From assembly GCF_002119405.1 (NCBI RefSeq), contig NZ_MTBG01000001.1:124001-188000 (forward strand): 64,000 nucleotides of DNA, written 5' to 3'. The notes below the pieces were generated by a model. It did no database searches. It saw nothing but the letters and a program-made list of their open reading frames with translations, and was not told the DNA's origin. The stretch is from Pseudoruegeria sp. SK021. Lineage in GTDB: Bacteria > Pseudomonadota > Alphaproteobacteria > Rhodobacterales > Rhodobacteraceae. A program made the position numbers and the translations under genes. Positions 53,688 to 63,343 of the stretch are shown piece by piece; the first letter of the stretch is position 1, and every line of letters starts with the position of its first letter.

Positions 53688-55028
53688 TCATGGCAGCAAG
53701 GGCGACCATGCTGGGTCAGACGCCGCCTCAGGCGTCGGAACCCGGGCCAGATTACGGCCAGTGATATCCACCGAATACAGCGATGAGCCCCCACTGGCCC
53801 CCGCCGTCTCACGTGAGAACATCACGACCCGGCCATTCGGCGCCCAGCTTGGGCCTTCATCTAGGAACGAGGCGGTCAACAGACGCTCTTCGCTGCCATC
53901 GATCCGCATCACACCGATATGGAACCGGCCCTGATTCTGTTTGGTGAAGGCCACCAAATCCCCACGCGGCGACCAGACCGGCGTGCCATAGCGGCCTTGG
54001 CCGAAACTGATGCGCGTCGCCTCACCGCCCGTGGCCGGCATGATATACAATTGCTGACTGCCCGACCGGTCACTTTCAAACACGATCTGACGGCCATCTG
54101 GCGAATAGCTGGGGGCGGTTTCAATGGATGGGGCCGATGTCAGGCGGGTGCGCTTTCCAGATGCAAGATCAAGCGTGTAAAGATCGGTGTTGCCACCATC
54201 GCTCAGCGAAAACAGCACGGTCCGCCCATCTGGCGAAAACCGTGGCGAGAACGTCATCTGCCCCGGCTGATCATCCAGAGACCGTTGTTGTAAAGTGGCG
54301 GTGTCCAGAATGCGGATACGCGGAAAGCCACTGGCGTAAGAGGTGTACAAGACCTGATCCCCGGTCGCCGAAATGCGCGGTGCCAGCACCAGATCATCGC
54401 TATTGGTCAGATAGCTGACATTGGCGCCATCATAATCCATCACCGCGAGTCGCTTCAGCCGGGCATTCTTGGGGCCGCTTTCGGACACGAACACGACACG
54501 ACTGTCGAAATAGGGCCCCTCACCGGTGATCCGACTATAGACCTGATCGGCCACCTTGTGCCCAAGACGCCGTGTGCTTGCCGCCGATCCCCCGAATTGC
54601 AGACCATCCCCCATCTGATTTTCCGAGAAAATGTCGAACAGACGAAACTTGACGCTGACCCGGTCGCCGGATTTCGACACCTCGCCCGTGACCAGTGCCT
54701 GCGCATTGATCGCCTTCCAATCTGCGTACTGAACCGGGCTGTCGAAGCTGGTAATCGGCGAGATGAACGCATTCGGCGAAATGGTGCGAAACAGCCCCGA
54801 ACGCTCCAGATCATCGGCCACCACTTGCGCGACCTGTTTTGCCAGTTCGGGCGAGGCCCCTGCGCCAACCAGAAATGGCGCAATTGCGATCGGCAGCGGT
54901 TCAATCACCCCTTCGGTGATTTCGATTCGCAGCGGGCCACCACTGGATTGCGCCACGGCCCTATCCGAGGTCAGGCCCAAGGCAAAAAGCGCGGCAATCA
55001 GGGTGGCCGTCAAGCGGAGCTGGATCAT
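53688..55028 (-). CDS. tolB: Tol-Pal system protein TolB
   Basis: Periplasmic beta-propeller that switches between Pal and TolA. 446 aa, Sec signal ([21 protein letters not shown]), N-terminal domain to about residue 160, then six propeller blades with repeated SPDG/DLWV-type motifs such as [20 protein letters not shown] and [20 protein letters not shown]. The ATG overlaps the tolA stop by 4 bp. Confidence 0.97.
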   Translation of the reverse strand: MIQLRLTATLIAALFALGLTSDRAVAQSSGGPLRIEITEGVIEPLPIAIAPFLVGAGASPELAKQVAQVVADDLERSGLFRTISPNAFISPITSFDSPVQYADWKAINAQALVTGEVSKSGDRVSVKFRLFDIFSENQMGDGLQFGGSAASTRRLGHKVADQVYSRITGEGPYFDSRVVFVSESGPKNARLKRLAVMDYDGANVSYLTNSDDLVLAPRISATGDQVLYTSYASGFPRIRILDTATLQQRSLDDQPGQMTFSPRFSPDGRTVLFSLSDGGNTDLYTLDLASGKRTRLTSAPSIETAPSYSPDGRQIVFESDRSGSQQLYIMPATGGEATRISFGQGRYGTPVWSPRGDLVAFTKQNQGRFHIGVMRIDGSEERLLTASFLDEGPSWAPNGRVVMFSRETAGASGGSSLYSVDITGRNLARVPTPEAASDPAWSPLLP

Positions 55029-56152
55029 TTACGCCTCATAATGTCTGGGTTGAAGGTCATCTCAATTTCACGCCATTGGTCGTATTTTTCCCGCGGCAAG
55101 GAATAGCCTTCCCCGGCGCAGCGTAGAATGGCACGGCGCGCCGTATCAAATGCTTGTTGCGCCGCAGCTTGCCCGCCCCCGTCAAAAGACACCATCCGCA
55201 AATTCGATGGTTGCCCATCGAGGGTCATGGACATGCCAACCACGACGGTCACCTTCGAGGCATCCGTCGACAGGGCGGAAAAGTTCCAGCATTGGCTGAC
55301 CGCAAGACGCAACCCGTCGCGATCCCCTTGGGTCAGGGGTGGTCCTGACGACGTGGCTTGCGGCGTCGCAGATTCTGTTGGGGCAGCAAGCGCCTCGGCC
55401 AGAGCGGCGGACACCGAATCCTGCACATCAACCGGCTCCGATGGGGTCGGCTCAGGGGGCGTCGGCTTTGGAGGCGTGGGTTCAGGCGGGCTTGGTTCTG
55501 CCACCGCCACCTTTTCTGGTGCGGGTGCGGGCGGTGTCGGCTCAGGGGGCTGCGGCTGAACCACCGGCGCCGGTCTCTCTGGCCGCTGTGGCGGACGGCG
55601 GACCGTGTCCGGCGCCAGACTGGGCTGCAGACTGGCTTGATCAGACGTGTCGGTGGCTTCCGTCACGATCTGGGGTGCGGCAGCTTTAGGGGCCTGCGCC
55701 GCCTGCTCGGGCTGCGGAGGAACCACTGCCGTGGTTTCAGGACGTTTCTGAACCGCCTCTTGGCGGACATCGCCGACCGGAACATCCTTCGGCGGCGCCG
55801 GTTGCGGCACCGGGGCGACACGATCAACGCGAGGTGGCGGTGGGGCCGATTCGACGGCGGGCGGCTGCGGGGATGGGGCTTGCGGCGCCGGATCGGGCCG
55901 ACTGACTGGTGCCACCGATGCCTGGGGCGGAGTTGGCGCCACAGATGGCAGCGCGGCCAACGTGTCCCGCGGCTGCGGCGCCTGTGGCGGCGCCGCACTG
56001 CTGACCACGGGCAAATCCGCCGACGAAATCAGCGAAACAGAAACGCTTTGTGGGGCCATCGTCTCGCTGTCGTGCATGAACGGCCACCCGACCACCGCAA
56101 ACAGCAAGAGTACCCCGTGGCCGCCCGCCGAGATTTTGAATCCGGTGTCCAA
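55025..56152 (-). CDS. tolA: Tol-Pal system protein TolA
   Basis: 375 aa inner-membrane protein spanning the periplasm. One N-terminal helix ([17 protein letters not shown]) with the S/D-rich start, then a long Pro/Ala/Gln/Glu-rich linker (~residues 45-265; PPPEPTPP-type repeats) rather than the Ala/Lys/Glu coiled coil of enterobacteria, and a C-terminal TolA/TonB-like domain ([40 protein letters not shown]). Position between tolR and tolB confirms identity. 10-bp gap to tolR. Confidence 0.93.
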   Translation of the reverse strand: MDTGFKISAGGHGVLLLFAVVGWPFMHDSETMAPQSVSVSLISSADLPVVSSAAPPQAPQPRDTLAALPSVAPTPPQASVAPVSRPDPAPQAPSPQPPAVESAPPPPRVDRVAPVPQPAPPKDVPVGDVRQEAVQKRPETTAVVPPQPEQAAQAPKAAAPQIVTEATDTSDQASLQPSLAPDTVRRPPQRPERPAPVVQPQPPEPTPPAPAPEKVAVAEPSPPEPTPPKPTPPEPTPSEPVDVQDSVSAALAEALAAPTESATPQATSSGPPLTQGDRDGLRLAVSQCWNFSALSTDASKVTVVVGMSMTLDGQPSNLRMVSFDGGGQAAAQQAFDTARRAILRCAGEGYSLPREKYDQWREIEMTFNPDIMRRK

Positions 56153-56162
56153 AATTTCCCGC

Positions 56163-56645
56163 CTATTGTCCGGCGACGCCGCCGAAGCTCGGCCCGCCCG
56201 GATCAGTCACCAATCCGATTTTCGTGAATCCTGCCGCGTTCAGCGCGCCCATCACTTGCATCACCCGCTCATAAGGAATGGCCCCGTCGGCCCGCAGATA
56301 TAGTTGGTCATTGTCGCGTTCCGCAGCAATGGCTTGCAGGCGCGGGATCAGTGCATCGGTCTCGATCACTGTGGTCTGAATCAGCACACTCCCATCGGTA
56401 GCCAGCGTGATGGTCAGGGGGTCTTCCTCATCCAGAGGCAACGGCGTGGCGGCGGTTTCGGGCAATTCAATGGGAACGCCCACTGTCAGCAACGGTGCCG
56501 CCACCATAAAGATAATCAGCAACACCAGCATCACATCCACGAAGGGCGTGACGTTGATCTCACTCATGGGCACCGCCACACGGCTGCGCCGACGGCGGCC
56601 GCGGCGCTGACTGGGTTGACCCGAAGGCGTGACAGAAGCCCCCAT
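56163..56645 (-). CDS. tolR: Tol-Pal system protein TolR
   Basis: 160 aa ExbD/TolR family protein from the ATG at 56645, one base after the tolQ stop. A basic N-terminus (RRGRRRRSR) precedes MSEINVTPFVDVMLVLLIIF, with the proton-channel aspartate in the single helix. A periplasmic domain follows (ITLATDGSVLIQTTVIETDA, LRADGAIPYERVMQVMGALN). Works with TolQ as a proton-driven motor. Confidence 0.96.
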   Translation of the reverse strand: MGASVTPSGQPSQRRGRRRRSRVAVPMSEINVTPFVDVMLVLLIIFMVAAPLLTVGVPIELPETAATPLPLDEEDPLTITLATDGSVLIQTTVIETDALIPRLQAIAAERDNDQLYLRADGAIPYERVMQVMGALNAAGFTKIGLVTDPGGPSFGGVAGQ

Positions 56646-56646
56646 C

Positions 56647-57318
56647 TCAGTCGTCCGACTCGCGCGACAACAGGGTCGCGAATTCGTCTGCAAAGACCTC
56701 GTAACCGCCAACGATCTTTCCGCTGTCAGCGCTGAGCTTGTTGTAGAAAATCACCGCAGGAATCGCCGCCAACAGACCAAGCCCCGTCGCCAAAAGCGCC
56801 TCGGAAATCCCCGGTGCAACCACCGCAAGAGAGGTATTCTGCTGCTGCGCGATCTCTTCGAAACTGTTCATAATCCCCCAGACGGTCCCAAACAGCCCGA
56901 TGAACGGCGCTGTGGACCCCACCGTGGCGAGGAAGGGCAGCCCGCCATTCAAACGCTCTGATTCGCGGGCGATAGCCACATCCATGCTGCGGTCGATCCG
57001 CGCCGTGGCCCCGGGAATCATCGCCCCGGAATCGCGGTGAGACCGGTGCCATTCGGTCATTCCGGCCGCAAAAATCCGCTCTGGCGCGGTCTTAGGATTG
57101 ACCCCAACTTCCGAAAACAGCCCATCCAGCGGCTCACCGGACCAAAACGCCTTGTCAAAGCGCGCAGCAGCACGGCGAGCGGCCCGAAATGCGATGTGTT
57201 TTTGAATGATAATGGCCCAGCCCCAGACCGACGCCGCCATCAGCAGAAGCATCACCAGCTTCACGGTAAAGGTGGCGCGTGCAAACAGCGCCAGAAGGGA
57301 AAAATCGATCGGTTCCAT
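56647..57318 (-). CDS. tolQ: Tol-Pal system protein TolQ
   Basis: 223 aa ExbB/TolQ family protein with three helices: the first near residues 14-33 (ATFTVKLVMLLLMAASVWGW), the others at FLATVGSTAPFIGLFGTVWG and GLGLLAAIPAVIFYNKLSAD. The motif GLFGTVWGIMNSFEEIA is diagnostic. First gene of tolQRAB-pal, with a candidate promoter just upstream and ybgC behind that. Confidence 0.96.
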   Translation of the reverse strand: MEPIDFSLLALFARATFTVKLVMLLLMAASVWGWAIIIQKHIAFRAARRAAARFDKAFWSGEPLDGLFSEVGVNPKTAPERIFAAGMTEWHRSHRDSGAMIPGATARIDRSMDVAIARESERLNGGLPFLATVGSTAPFIGLFGTVWGIMNSFEEIAQQQNTSLAVVAPGISEALLATGLGLLAAIPAVIFYNKLSADSGKIVGGYEVFADEFATLLSRESDD

Positions 57319-57368
57319 GACTATGCCTGTATGACCGGCGGCGCGCTGACCGCTCTTGATTACGCGCC

Positions 57369-57397
57369 AGTTTACCGCAAAGCAAAAGCTTTGACCA
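57369..57397 (-). promoter_or_regulatory. candidate tolQ promoter
   Basis: TGGTCA (57397-57392), 17 bp, TAAACT (57374-57369) on the minus strand in the 90-bp ybgC-tolQ gap. It is a fair match to the sigma-70 consensus. Confidence 0.35.
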
Positions 57398-57408
57398 TGA
57401 CAAGCGCG

Positions 57409-57807
57409 TTACTGTGTAAGTGATTGAAGTTTATTAGATACTTCCGCCGGAATGCGGGTCGGTCGGCCGCTTTCGGTCAGGCAGACCAATGTCACCTCAG
57501 CAACCACCAAAACGGTGGCATCACGGCGGACCGTCTGGGCCAATCCAACGCGGGCACCGCCCACTGTCGTGATCTGGGTCTGGACGCAAAGCAGGTCGTC
57601 AAACCGGGCCGGCTGAAGATAGTCCACCGAGACGGCGCGCACGGCAAACACGGTGTCAAAATCGCGCTTCAGGGCGACTTGATCGACCCCCAGCGTGCGG
57701 ATAAATTCGGACCGCGCCCGTTCGATGAACTTCAGGTAATTGGCATAATAGACGATGCCCGCCAGATCGGTGTCCTCAAAATAGACCCGAAGCTGAAACT
57801 CATGCAT
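57409..57807 (-). CDS. ybgC: acyl-CoA thioesterase YbgC
   Basis: 132 aa hot-dog fold thioesterase of the Tol-Pal cluster. MHEFQLRVYFEDTDLAGIVY at the N-terminus has the catalytic aspartate (EDTD), then YANYLKFIERARSEFIRTLG. Start ATG at 57807; the longer frame from 57885 overlaps the next gene and has no similarity. Its 5' end overlaps the upstream gene by 8 bp. Confidence 0.93.
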   Translation of the reverse strand: MHEFQLRVYFEDTDLAGIVYYANYLKFIERARSEFIRTLGVDQVALKRDFDTVFAVRAVSVDYLQPARFDDLLCVQTQITTVGGARVGLAQTVRRDATVLVVAEVTLVCLTESGRPTRIPAEVSNKLQSLTQ

Positions 57808-58435
57808 TTGCAAGGACCTGAACCCGCGCAAACAACCGAAGCGCATGCGCCTCGTCCTGACTGGCGACAGGCAGGACCGGATCATAGGCTGCCCGGATCA
57901 GGGCCGCGATATCCGGGTCAACCTGCAAGACGCCATCGATGTAATCCACCGGCAAAGTCGTTCGAAACGCACTGTCCGACCAACAGGTGATCGCCTGTAC
58001 CATTTGTGACAGCGCAAGCGCGTCCGCCGGAACTTCGGCCAGATGCCCATCGATCCGCAGGAACACCATGCACGCCATGATCGCACCGGCGTCGTCAAAC
58101 CGGAAAATCCGGTATTGGTTTGCATCCGCCTCAATCAATCGCGCGGTCAGAGGGACAATGTCCGGCACCAATTTGACCAGATGCGGCGTGTCTGCCAACT
58201 CGGCCCAGTCTGCCACAAAGAAGATCATCAAATTCGCGCCGAGATCCTGATCAACCTCAGTCATCTCATGATTTGCCAAGCCGGCAACCGTTACCACCGC
58301 CTGTTTGACGATGGTGAGCGTGTCATCGGTCACACCGAACACGACCGGCGCAAGCGGCCGCCCCCATCGAGCGAAGGCATACTGACCGTCGGCGCGGCGG
58401 AACAGGTCGGTGATTTGATCAGGCGATAGGGACAT
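57800..58435 (-). CDS. uncharacterised conserved protein next to ybgC
   Basis: 211 aa from the ATG at 58435. No signal peptide or membrane helix. Mixed alpha/beta with VFGVTDDTLTIVKQAVVTVA, NLMIFFVADWAELADTPHLV and QYRIFRFDDAGAIMACMVFL. I do not recognise a domain. It overlaps ybgC by 8 bp and so is translated with the Tol-Pal genes; 60 bp separate it from the next minus-strand gene. It may serve the envelope system; this is only from position. Confidence 0.7.
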   Translation of the reverse strand: MSLSPDQITDLFRRADGQYAFARWGRPLAPVVFGVTDDTLTIVKQAVVTVAGLANHEMTEVDQDLGANLMIFFVADWAELADTPHLVKLVPDIVPLTARLIEADANQYRIFRFDDAGAIMACMVFLRIDGHLAEVPADALALSQMVQAITCWSDSAFRTTLPVDYIDGVLQVDPDIAALIRAAYDPVLPVASQDEAHALRLFARVQVLANA

Positions 58436-58495
58436 ATTCGCGTTATGGCGAAGCTGCCAACGCGCTGCAAGAGGGTGCACCGGCTTGGCGCAAGC

Positions 58496-59002
58496 CTAGC
58501 CGCCGATCCTGCGCGCTTCCGCCCGGATGGCCGCAATTACCCCAGCGACATCGGTGAAATCCGCGGTCTCATTCACCGATAGGGTCAAGTCAGGAGCCGG
58601 GATGAAATCTTGCCCATCCAGAAGATAGACAACCGCCTGCGGGAACGGCGCCATGCCCGTCGGCCCGATGCCGGTGACAAAGTTCAGGATCGCCAGAACG
58701 TCCGCTGCGCCATCGCCATTCAGGTCTACAATGTCCAACGATTGCACCCCATCGAAGGCCCATTCCGACATCAGCGGCGCGGCCGGAAGCTGACCGATCA
58801 TCGTACCGGACTGATCCGTCAGGACAAACTCTGCCCTGGGCGGGGAGGCCTGCCAATCGGGCAGGATTTGCAAGACGGCGGGCGCTGCTCCGGCCATTTG
58901 CACGGCCACCTCTGCCAGAGGCGGACTTGCCAATGCGGCACTTGTCGTCAGCATTACCGCAATCCCCGTGCAACTGGGCCACACTAGGCCTCGAATAGAC
59001 AT
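58496..59002 (-). CDS. putative exported protein with a calcium-binding-like DLNGDGAAD motif
   Basis: 168 aa from the ATG at 59002. Sec signal (PSCTGIAVMLTTSAALAS), then a short domain with SLDIVDLNGDGAADVLAIL, which resembles an FG-GAP/EF-hand-like calcium loop, and a following VVYLLDGQDFIPAP. No family recognised. It is 60 bp upstream of the preceding entry on the same strand and may belong to the same transcript. Confidence 0.6.
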   Translation of the reverse strand: MSIRGLVWPSCTGIAVMLTTSAALASPPLAEVAVQMAGAAPAVLQILPDWQASPPRAEFVLTDQSGTMIGQLPAAPLMSEWAFDGVQSLDIVDLNGDGAADVLAILNFVTGIGPTGMAPFPQAVVYLLDGQDFIPAPDLTLSVNETADFTDVAGVIAAIRAEARRIGG

Positions 59003-59117
59003 CCGTGAACTCCGATCTGTGTCGCGGTGAGGGCCAGAATGCTGCCAGCGGACATCGCGGGTAAGATGCGGCGGGACAACCCTGTCCATTCGCCCGCGAC
59101 GATTAGGGGCTGTTCGC

Positions 59118-59426
59118 CTAAACCCCGGTCACCTCTTCAAAAAGTTCAAGTTCTGGAGGGCCGTCATACAGGTCTTTTGACGCCCCTGCCCCCGCATGGG
59201 CCTGACGGAACGCTTCGGATTTGGTCCAGTTCCGAAACGCCGCCTCACTGTCCCAAGTGGTGTGCGATGCGTAAATGCGGCAGGTGTCGCGCACAGGACC
59301 GGCCAGCAGATGAAATGCCACGAAACCCGGCACATCGGCCAAGAGGCTATCACGGTTTTTCCATAGGGTTTCAAAGGCGTCTTCTTGTCCGAGTTTGACC
59401 TTGAAGCGGTTCATCGTCAGGTACAT
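59118..59426 (-). CDS. antibiotic biosynthesis monooxygenase (ABM) domain protein
   Basis: 102 aa dimeric alpha-beta barrel. MNRFKVKLGQEDAFETLWKN at the start, VPGFVAFHLLAGPVRDTCRI, and YASHTTWDSEAAFRNWTKSE are the ABM signature. Small proteins of this class include haem-degrading and quinol-oxidising enzymes; the HxW-type residues of IsdG are not evident. Divergent from pth. Confidence 0.75.
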   Translation of the reverse strand: MYLTMNRFKVKLGQEDAFETLWKNRDSLLADVPGFVAFHLLAGPVRDTCRIYASHTTWDSEAAFRNWTKSEAFRQAHAGAGASKDLYDGPPELELFEEVTGV

Positions 59427-59581
59427 CGTGGGGCGTCTCCTGTTGGCGTGGCTTAGGTTTAGCCCAGTTGTTCACAAAGGAAAACGGCGCAGATCATGGG
59501 CGTCGGAAAGGGCCGCGCCCGGGACTGGCATTTCCGGCGGTTTCACGTCACAAGTGGCGCAGGCCAGCACAGAGGTTTCAA

Positions 59582-60271
59582 ATGCAGCTTTTTGTCGGCC
59601 TGGGAAACCCGGGCGCTAAATATCTCAAAAACCGACACAATATCGGGTTCATGGCGGTGGACCGCCTTGCGGAGGATCACCGGTTCGCGCCATGGCGGTC
59701 AAAGTTTCAGGGCCAGATCACCGAAGGGATGCTTGGCGGCGTCAAAGTTCTGCTGCTGAAGCCGGAAACGTTTATGAACTTGTCCGGGCAATCGGTCGGC
59801 GAGGCCATGCGATTTTACAAGCTAACCCCAGACGATATCACGGTTTTCCACGACGAGCTGGATCTGGCACCGGGCAAGTGCCGCCTGAAAACCGGTGGTG
59901 GCCATGCCGGCCACAATGGGCTGCGATCGATTCACGCCCATATCGGCGAGACTTATCACCGGGTCCGTCTGGGCATTGGCCACCCGGGCCACAAGGACAA
60001 GGTTTCCCCCTATGTTCTTGGCGACTTTGCCAAATCTGACGCCGATTGGCTGGATGATTTGCTGCGCGGCATTAGCGACGGCGCGTCGGAACTGGCCAAA
60101 GGCGCAGGCCCGAAATTCCTGAATGCAGTGGCCTTGCGGGTTGCGCCGCCGCGATCGTCCACGACCGTCAAGCCCGCAGCCAAGCCCGCAGAGACAGCGG
60201 CAAAGACCGAAGAAAATTCGCCCGAACAACAGCTTAGCCCGATTCAAAAACTTGCGGCGCGGTTTCGCTGA
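59582..60271 (+). CDS. pth: peptidyl-tRNA hydrolase
   Basis: Recycles tRNA from dropped-off peptidyl-tRNA. 229 aa from the ATG at 59582. FVGLGNPGAKYLKNRHNIGF with the catalytic histidine H19, PETFMNLSGQSVGEAMRFY, and FHDELDLAPGKCRLKTGGGH. The C-terminal ~45 residues are a Pro/Ala/Lys-rich extension (STTVKPAAKPAETAAKTEEN) not needed for the fold. A DUF2237 gene follows after 20 bp. Confidence 0.96.
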   Translation: MQLFVGLGNPGAKYLKNRHNIGFMAVDRLAEDHRFAPWRSKFQGQITEGMLGGVKVLLLKPETFMNLSGQSVGEAMRFYKLTPDDITVFHDELDLAPGKCRLKTGGGHAGHNGLRSIHAHIGETYHRVRLGIGHPGHKDKVSPYVLGDFAKSDADWLDDLLRGISDGASELAKGAGPKFLNAVALRVAPPRSSTTVKPAAKPAETAAKTEENSPEQQLSPIQKLAARFR

Positions 60272-60291
60272 CCCCCAGAAAAGGACACGGC

Positions 60292-60669
60292 ATGGACAAG
60301 TACCCTTCTGAAAACGTTCTTGGCCTGCCGCTGGCCCCCTGTTCGCACGATCCGGTCACCGGATTTTTCCGCAATGGCTGTTGCGACAGCAGCGCGGCAG
60401 ATCGGGGTAGCCACACGGTCTGCGCGGTGGTGACCGCAGAATTTCTGGCTTTTTCCAAATACTTGGGCAATGACCTCAGCACCCCGCGCCCGGAGTTTGG
60501 CTTCACGGGCTTGCGCGATGGCGATCAGTGGTGCCTGTGCGCCGCGCGATTCTTGCAGGCGCATGAGGAAGGTGTGGCCCCGTTTGTCCGCTTGTCCGCA
60601 ACCCATCGGGCCGCGCTGGATGTGGTGCCGCTGGAGATTTTGCAGTCCTACGCCGTGCCTGAATCCTGA
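60292..60669 (+). CDS. DUF2237 family protein
   Basis: 125 aa. NVLGLPLAPCSHDPVTGFFR, GCCDSSAADRGSHTVCAVVT, and NDLSTPRPEFGFTGLRDGDQ then WCLCAARFLQA: the cysteine-rich conserved core of DUF2237, whose function is not known. Only 20 bp after pth, so probably co-transcribed. Copy B of the dispersed repeat begins 12 bp after its stop. Confidence 0.87.
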   Translation: MDKYPSENVLGLPLAPCSHDPVTGFFRNGCCDSSAADRGSHTVCAVVTAEFLAFSKYLGNDLSTPRPEFGFTGLRDGDQWCLCAARFLQAHEEGVAPFVRLSATHRAALDVVPLEILQSYAVPES

Positions 60670-60680
60670 GGCCGAGCGGT

Positions 60681-60723
60681 CGTCGGACAATCGTCGGACT
60701 TTTATCGGACTTTCGTCGGACCG
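60681..60723 (-). repeat. 43-bp dispersed repeat, copy B (inverted relative to copy A)
   Basis: On the minus strand it is identical over all 43 bases to 27972-28014: four GTCCGAY cores with an 11-bp period. Identity ends abruptly at the 3' side (CCG in A, ACC in B); at the 5' side one mismatch precedes three further shared bases. It lies 12 bp after the DUF2237 stop, between genes that converge. Confidence 0.9.
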
Positions 60724-60933
60724 ATTTGCGGACCAATGTGCGGGCCTCTGATCAGTGGGACCGTGCAGCACGTCCCTCGCCCGCGCCGTTTACCAGCAGC
60801 GTGCTGACCCGCCGGATCATCGCCGCCAATATAGGCCGCAGTTGGTGCCGATTACGGGCGGTCATGATCGAAGTTGGGGGTGGGCTATCGCCTGCCAGAG
60901 GCCGCGATCGCTGACACGACCCGGCATATGCGG

Positions 60934-60970
60934 GACGGCGGCCAGATCACGCGCTGATCTGGCCGCCGTC
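60934..60970 (-). terminator. long hairpin after trpB
   Basis: GACGGCGGCCAGATCA (60934-60949), loop CGCGC, TGATCTGGCCGCCGTC (60955-60970): a 16-bp perfect stem 20 bp beyond the trpB stop. No T-run on either side; likely stops or protects the trpB transcript end. Confidence 0.6.
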
Positions 60971-60989
60971 GGGGCAATGTCGGGGCGCC

Positions 60990-62222
60990 TTAAGCGCCGG
61001 TGTTCATATCCAGACCAAGCGCTTTGGCGACGGTGAAGATGTCTTTGTCGCCACGGCCGCACATGTTCATGCAGATCAGGTGATCCTTAGGCAGTTCGGG
61101 CGCGATTTTCAGGACATGCGCCAGCGCGTGGGAAGGTTCCAGCGCCGGAATGATGCCTTCTAGCGCACAGCAGACTTGGAACGCGTCCAGCGCCTCTTTG
61201 TCGGTGATCGACACATATTTGGCGCGGCCAATTTCGTGCAGCCATGCGTGTTCCGGGCCGATGCCGGGATAATCCAGACCCGCAGAGATCGAGTGCCCTT
61301 CGAGGATCTGACCATCGTCATCCTGAAGCAGATAGGTGCGGTTGCCATGCAGCACGCCGGGGCGACCGCCGGTCAACGAGGCGCAATGCTCCATCTTGGC
61401 GTTGACGCCGTGGCCACCGGCCTCGACCCCGATCACCGCGACCTCTTTATCGTCAAGGAACGGATAGAACAGACCCATGGCGTTCGAACCACCGCCGATG
61501 GCCGCAATCACCGTATCGGGCAGACGGCCTTCTTGGGCCTGCATCTGCTCTTTGGCTTCCTTGCCGATGATCGACTGGAAATCGCGGACCATGGCCGGAT
61601 AGGGGTGCGGCCCCGCCACGGTGCCAATGCAATAGAAGGTATCGCGGACATTGGTCACCCAGTCGCGCAGGGCGTCGTTCATGGCGTCCTTGAGGGTACC
61701 GCGCCCAGAGGTCACCGGGATCACTTCGGCCCCCAGCAGGCGCATGCGGAAAACGTTGGGCGATTGCCGCTCAACATCATGCGCGCCCATATAGACGATG
61801 CATTTCAGGCCGAACTTGGCACAGACCGTCGCCGTGGCCACGCCGTGCTGCCCGGCCCCGGTTTCGGCGATGATCCGGGTCTTGCCCATGCGCATCGCCA
61901 GCAGGATCTGCCCCAGCACGTTGTTGATCTTATGGGCGCCGGTGTGGTTCAGCTCGTCGCGCTTGAGATAGATTTTCGCGCCGCCGCAATGGTCGGTCAG
62001 GCGTTCCGCGAAATACAGCGGGCTGGGCCGGCCGACATAATTGGTCCACAGATCATCCATCTGCGCCCAGAAGCTGTCATCGGTCTTGGCGTGCTCGTAC
62101 TGGGCCTCAAGCTCCAGGATCAGGGGCATGAGGGTTTCCGACACGAAACGTCCGCCGAAATCGCCAAAGCGGCCGTTCTCGTCGGGTCCGGTCATGAAGC
62201 TGTTAAAAAGGTCTTCCGGCAT
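60990..62222 (-). CDS. trpB: tryptophan synthase beta chain
   Basis: Condenses indole with serine. 410 aa. The PLP lysine is K98 in [53 protein letters not shown] and [16 protein letters not shown] are typical. 83 bp after trpF. The alpha subunit gene is not adjacent in the window. Confidence 0.97.
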   Translation of the reverse strand: MPEDLFNSFMTGPDENGRFGDFGGRFVSETLMPLILELEAQYEHAKTDDSFWAQMDDLWTNYVGRPSPLYFAERLTDHCGGAKIYLKRDELNHTGAHKINNVLGQILLAMRMGKTRIIAETGAGQHGVATATVCAKFGLKCIVYMGAHDVERQSPNVFRMRLLGAEVIPVTSGRGTLKDAMNDALRDWVTNVRDTFYCIGTVAGPHPYPAMVRDFQSIIGKEAKEQMQAQEGRLPDTVIAAIGGGSNAMGLFYPFLDDKEVAVIGVEAGGHGVNAKMEHCASLTGGRPGVLHGNRTYLLQDDDGQILEGHSISAGLDYPGIGPEHAWLHEIGRAKYVSITDKEALDAFQVCCALEGIIPALEPSHALAHVLKIAPELPKDHLICMNMCGRGDKDIFTVAKALGLDMNTGA

Positions 62223-62305
62223 GGCGTGCTCCCCCTAAGGTCTGACGTCCGCATGTAAGGCCTAAGGGCGGGACGGTAAAGTAGGTGCGGTGAATGAACC
62301 GGGGG

Positions 62306-62983
62306 TCAGGCCCGTGCGGCGGCGATGAAAGCCGCGATCCGGTCCGGGTCTTTCAGGCCGGGGGCAGCTTCGACGCCCGAGGACACATCGACTTGCCGCG
62401 CACCGGTCAGGCGGACCGCTTCGGCGACGTTGTCTGGGGTCAGGCCACCGGCCAACATCCAAGGCACGGTCCAGTCGCGGCCCGCGATCAGGCGCCAATC
62501 AAAGGCCAGACCGTTGCCACCCGGAAGCGGCGCGCCCTTGGGCGGCTTGGCATCAATCAGAAGCATGTCAGCGACGGCGGCATAGGTGTCGATGGCGGGC
62601 AGATCTGCGGCCGAGGCCACCCCCACCGCCTTCATCACCGGCAGGCCATAGCGGGTCCGCAATTCAGTGACGCGGGCGGGTGATTCGTGGCCGTGCAGTT
62701 GCAGCATGTCCAGCGGCACGGTGTCGATCAACTGGTCCAGAAAGGCGTCATCGGCATCGACGGTCAAGGCGACCTTGGCGATGCCGGGGGCCACGTCCAC
62801 CGCCAGATCGCGCGCCACCTCAAGCCCGACATGGCGCGGCGACTTGGCGAAAAACACCAGCCCGACATAGCCTGCGCCTGCAGCAACGGCCGCAGCCAAA
62901 TCCGCAGGCCGGGTCAGACCGCATATCTTGACGCGGACCTTCGCAACGGGGCTTGAAACGATTCTAACGGGCAGTGTGACCAT
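62306..62983 (-). CDS. trpF: phosphoribosylanthranilate isomerase
   Basis: Third step of tryptophan synthesis. 225 aa TIM barrel with [55 protein letters not shown], and late [16 protein letters not shown] and [19 protein letters not shown]. The first usable start is the ATG at 62983, which overlaps the lapA 3' end by 20 bp. Confidence 0.94.
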   Translation of the reverse strand: MVTLPVRIVSSPVAKVRVKICGLTRPADLAAAVAAGAGYVGLVFFAKSPRHVGLEVARDLAVDVAPGIAKVALTVDADDAFLDQLIDTVPLDMLQLHGHESPARVTELRTRYGLPVMKAVGVASAADLPAIDTYAAVADMLLIDAKPPKGAPLPGGNGLAFDWRLIAGRDWTVPWMLAGGLTPDNVAEAVRLTGARQVDVSSGVEAAPGLKDPDRIAAFIAAARA

Positions 62984-63323
62984 CTTCCAGCAGGGCAAGA
63001 ACGTCGTCCTTGCCATCGTTCCGGTCAGATTTCAGCTTTTTGACTTCGGTGGCCAGAACCGCCTTTTCGCGGCGGTTCACGACGGCTTCGCGGCGGTGCT
63101 TATGTTCGCGCATCCATTCCCAGAAGAAGCCCAGCAACAGTCCAACCACGATCCCGCCGAACACCACGAGGTAGATCGGCAGCGTGATCTGAAGGTTGAA
63201 GCCGGTGAAGGGCACGAATTCATCGGGCAGCAATGTCAGGGTCACCGCGCCGCGATTGGCGAAGCCGATGACGACCAGACAGAGGCCGATCAATCCGAGA
63301 ATAAGATACTTGATGGTCCGCAT
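62964..63323 (-). CDS. lapA: LapA family (DUF1049) membrane protein
   Basis: 119 aa with two helices ([20 protein letters not shown] and [20 protein letters not shown]) and a basic, coiled C-terminal tail ([19 protein letters not shown]). Lipopolysaccharide assembly protein A homologues in enterobacteria work with LapB to control LpxC via FtsH; no lapB is visible. Between ihfB and trpF as usual for the order. Confidence 0.88.
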   Translation of the reverse strand: MRTIKYLILGLIGLCLVVIGFANRGAVTLTLLPDEFVPFTGFNLQITLPIYLVVFGGIVVGLLLGFFWEWMREHKHRREAVVNRREKAVLATEVKKLKSDRNDGKDDVLALLEDGHTAR

Positions 63324-63343
63324 GGGGCCCCCTTGGATGCCGT

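Larger units (their letters stand above)
60670..60989. other. convergent intergenic region DUF2237 / trpB
   Basis: 320 bp without a gene I can support. It holds repeat copy B (60681-60723) and a long hairpin (60934-60970). The middle (60724-60933) has only short open frames with no ribosome site or family similarity. Confidence 0.5.

Noticed and set aside
27972-60723. repeat pair as ends of a 32.7-kb mobile element
   Set aside because: The interval is filled with core genes in conserved order, so the two copies are not the ends of a transposon.
61176-62258. 360-codon open frame on the plus strand opposite trpB
   Set aside because: Antisense shadow of trpB; composition (His/Gln/Arg-rich) is that of a reversed frame.
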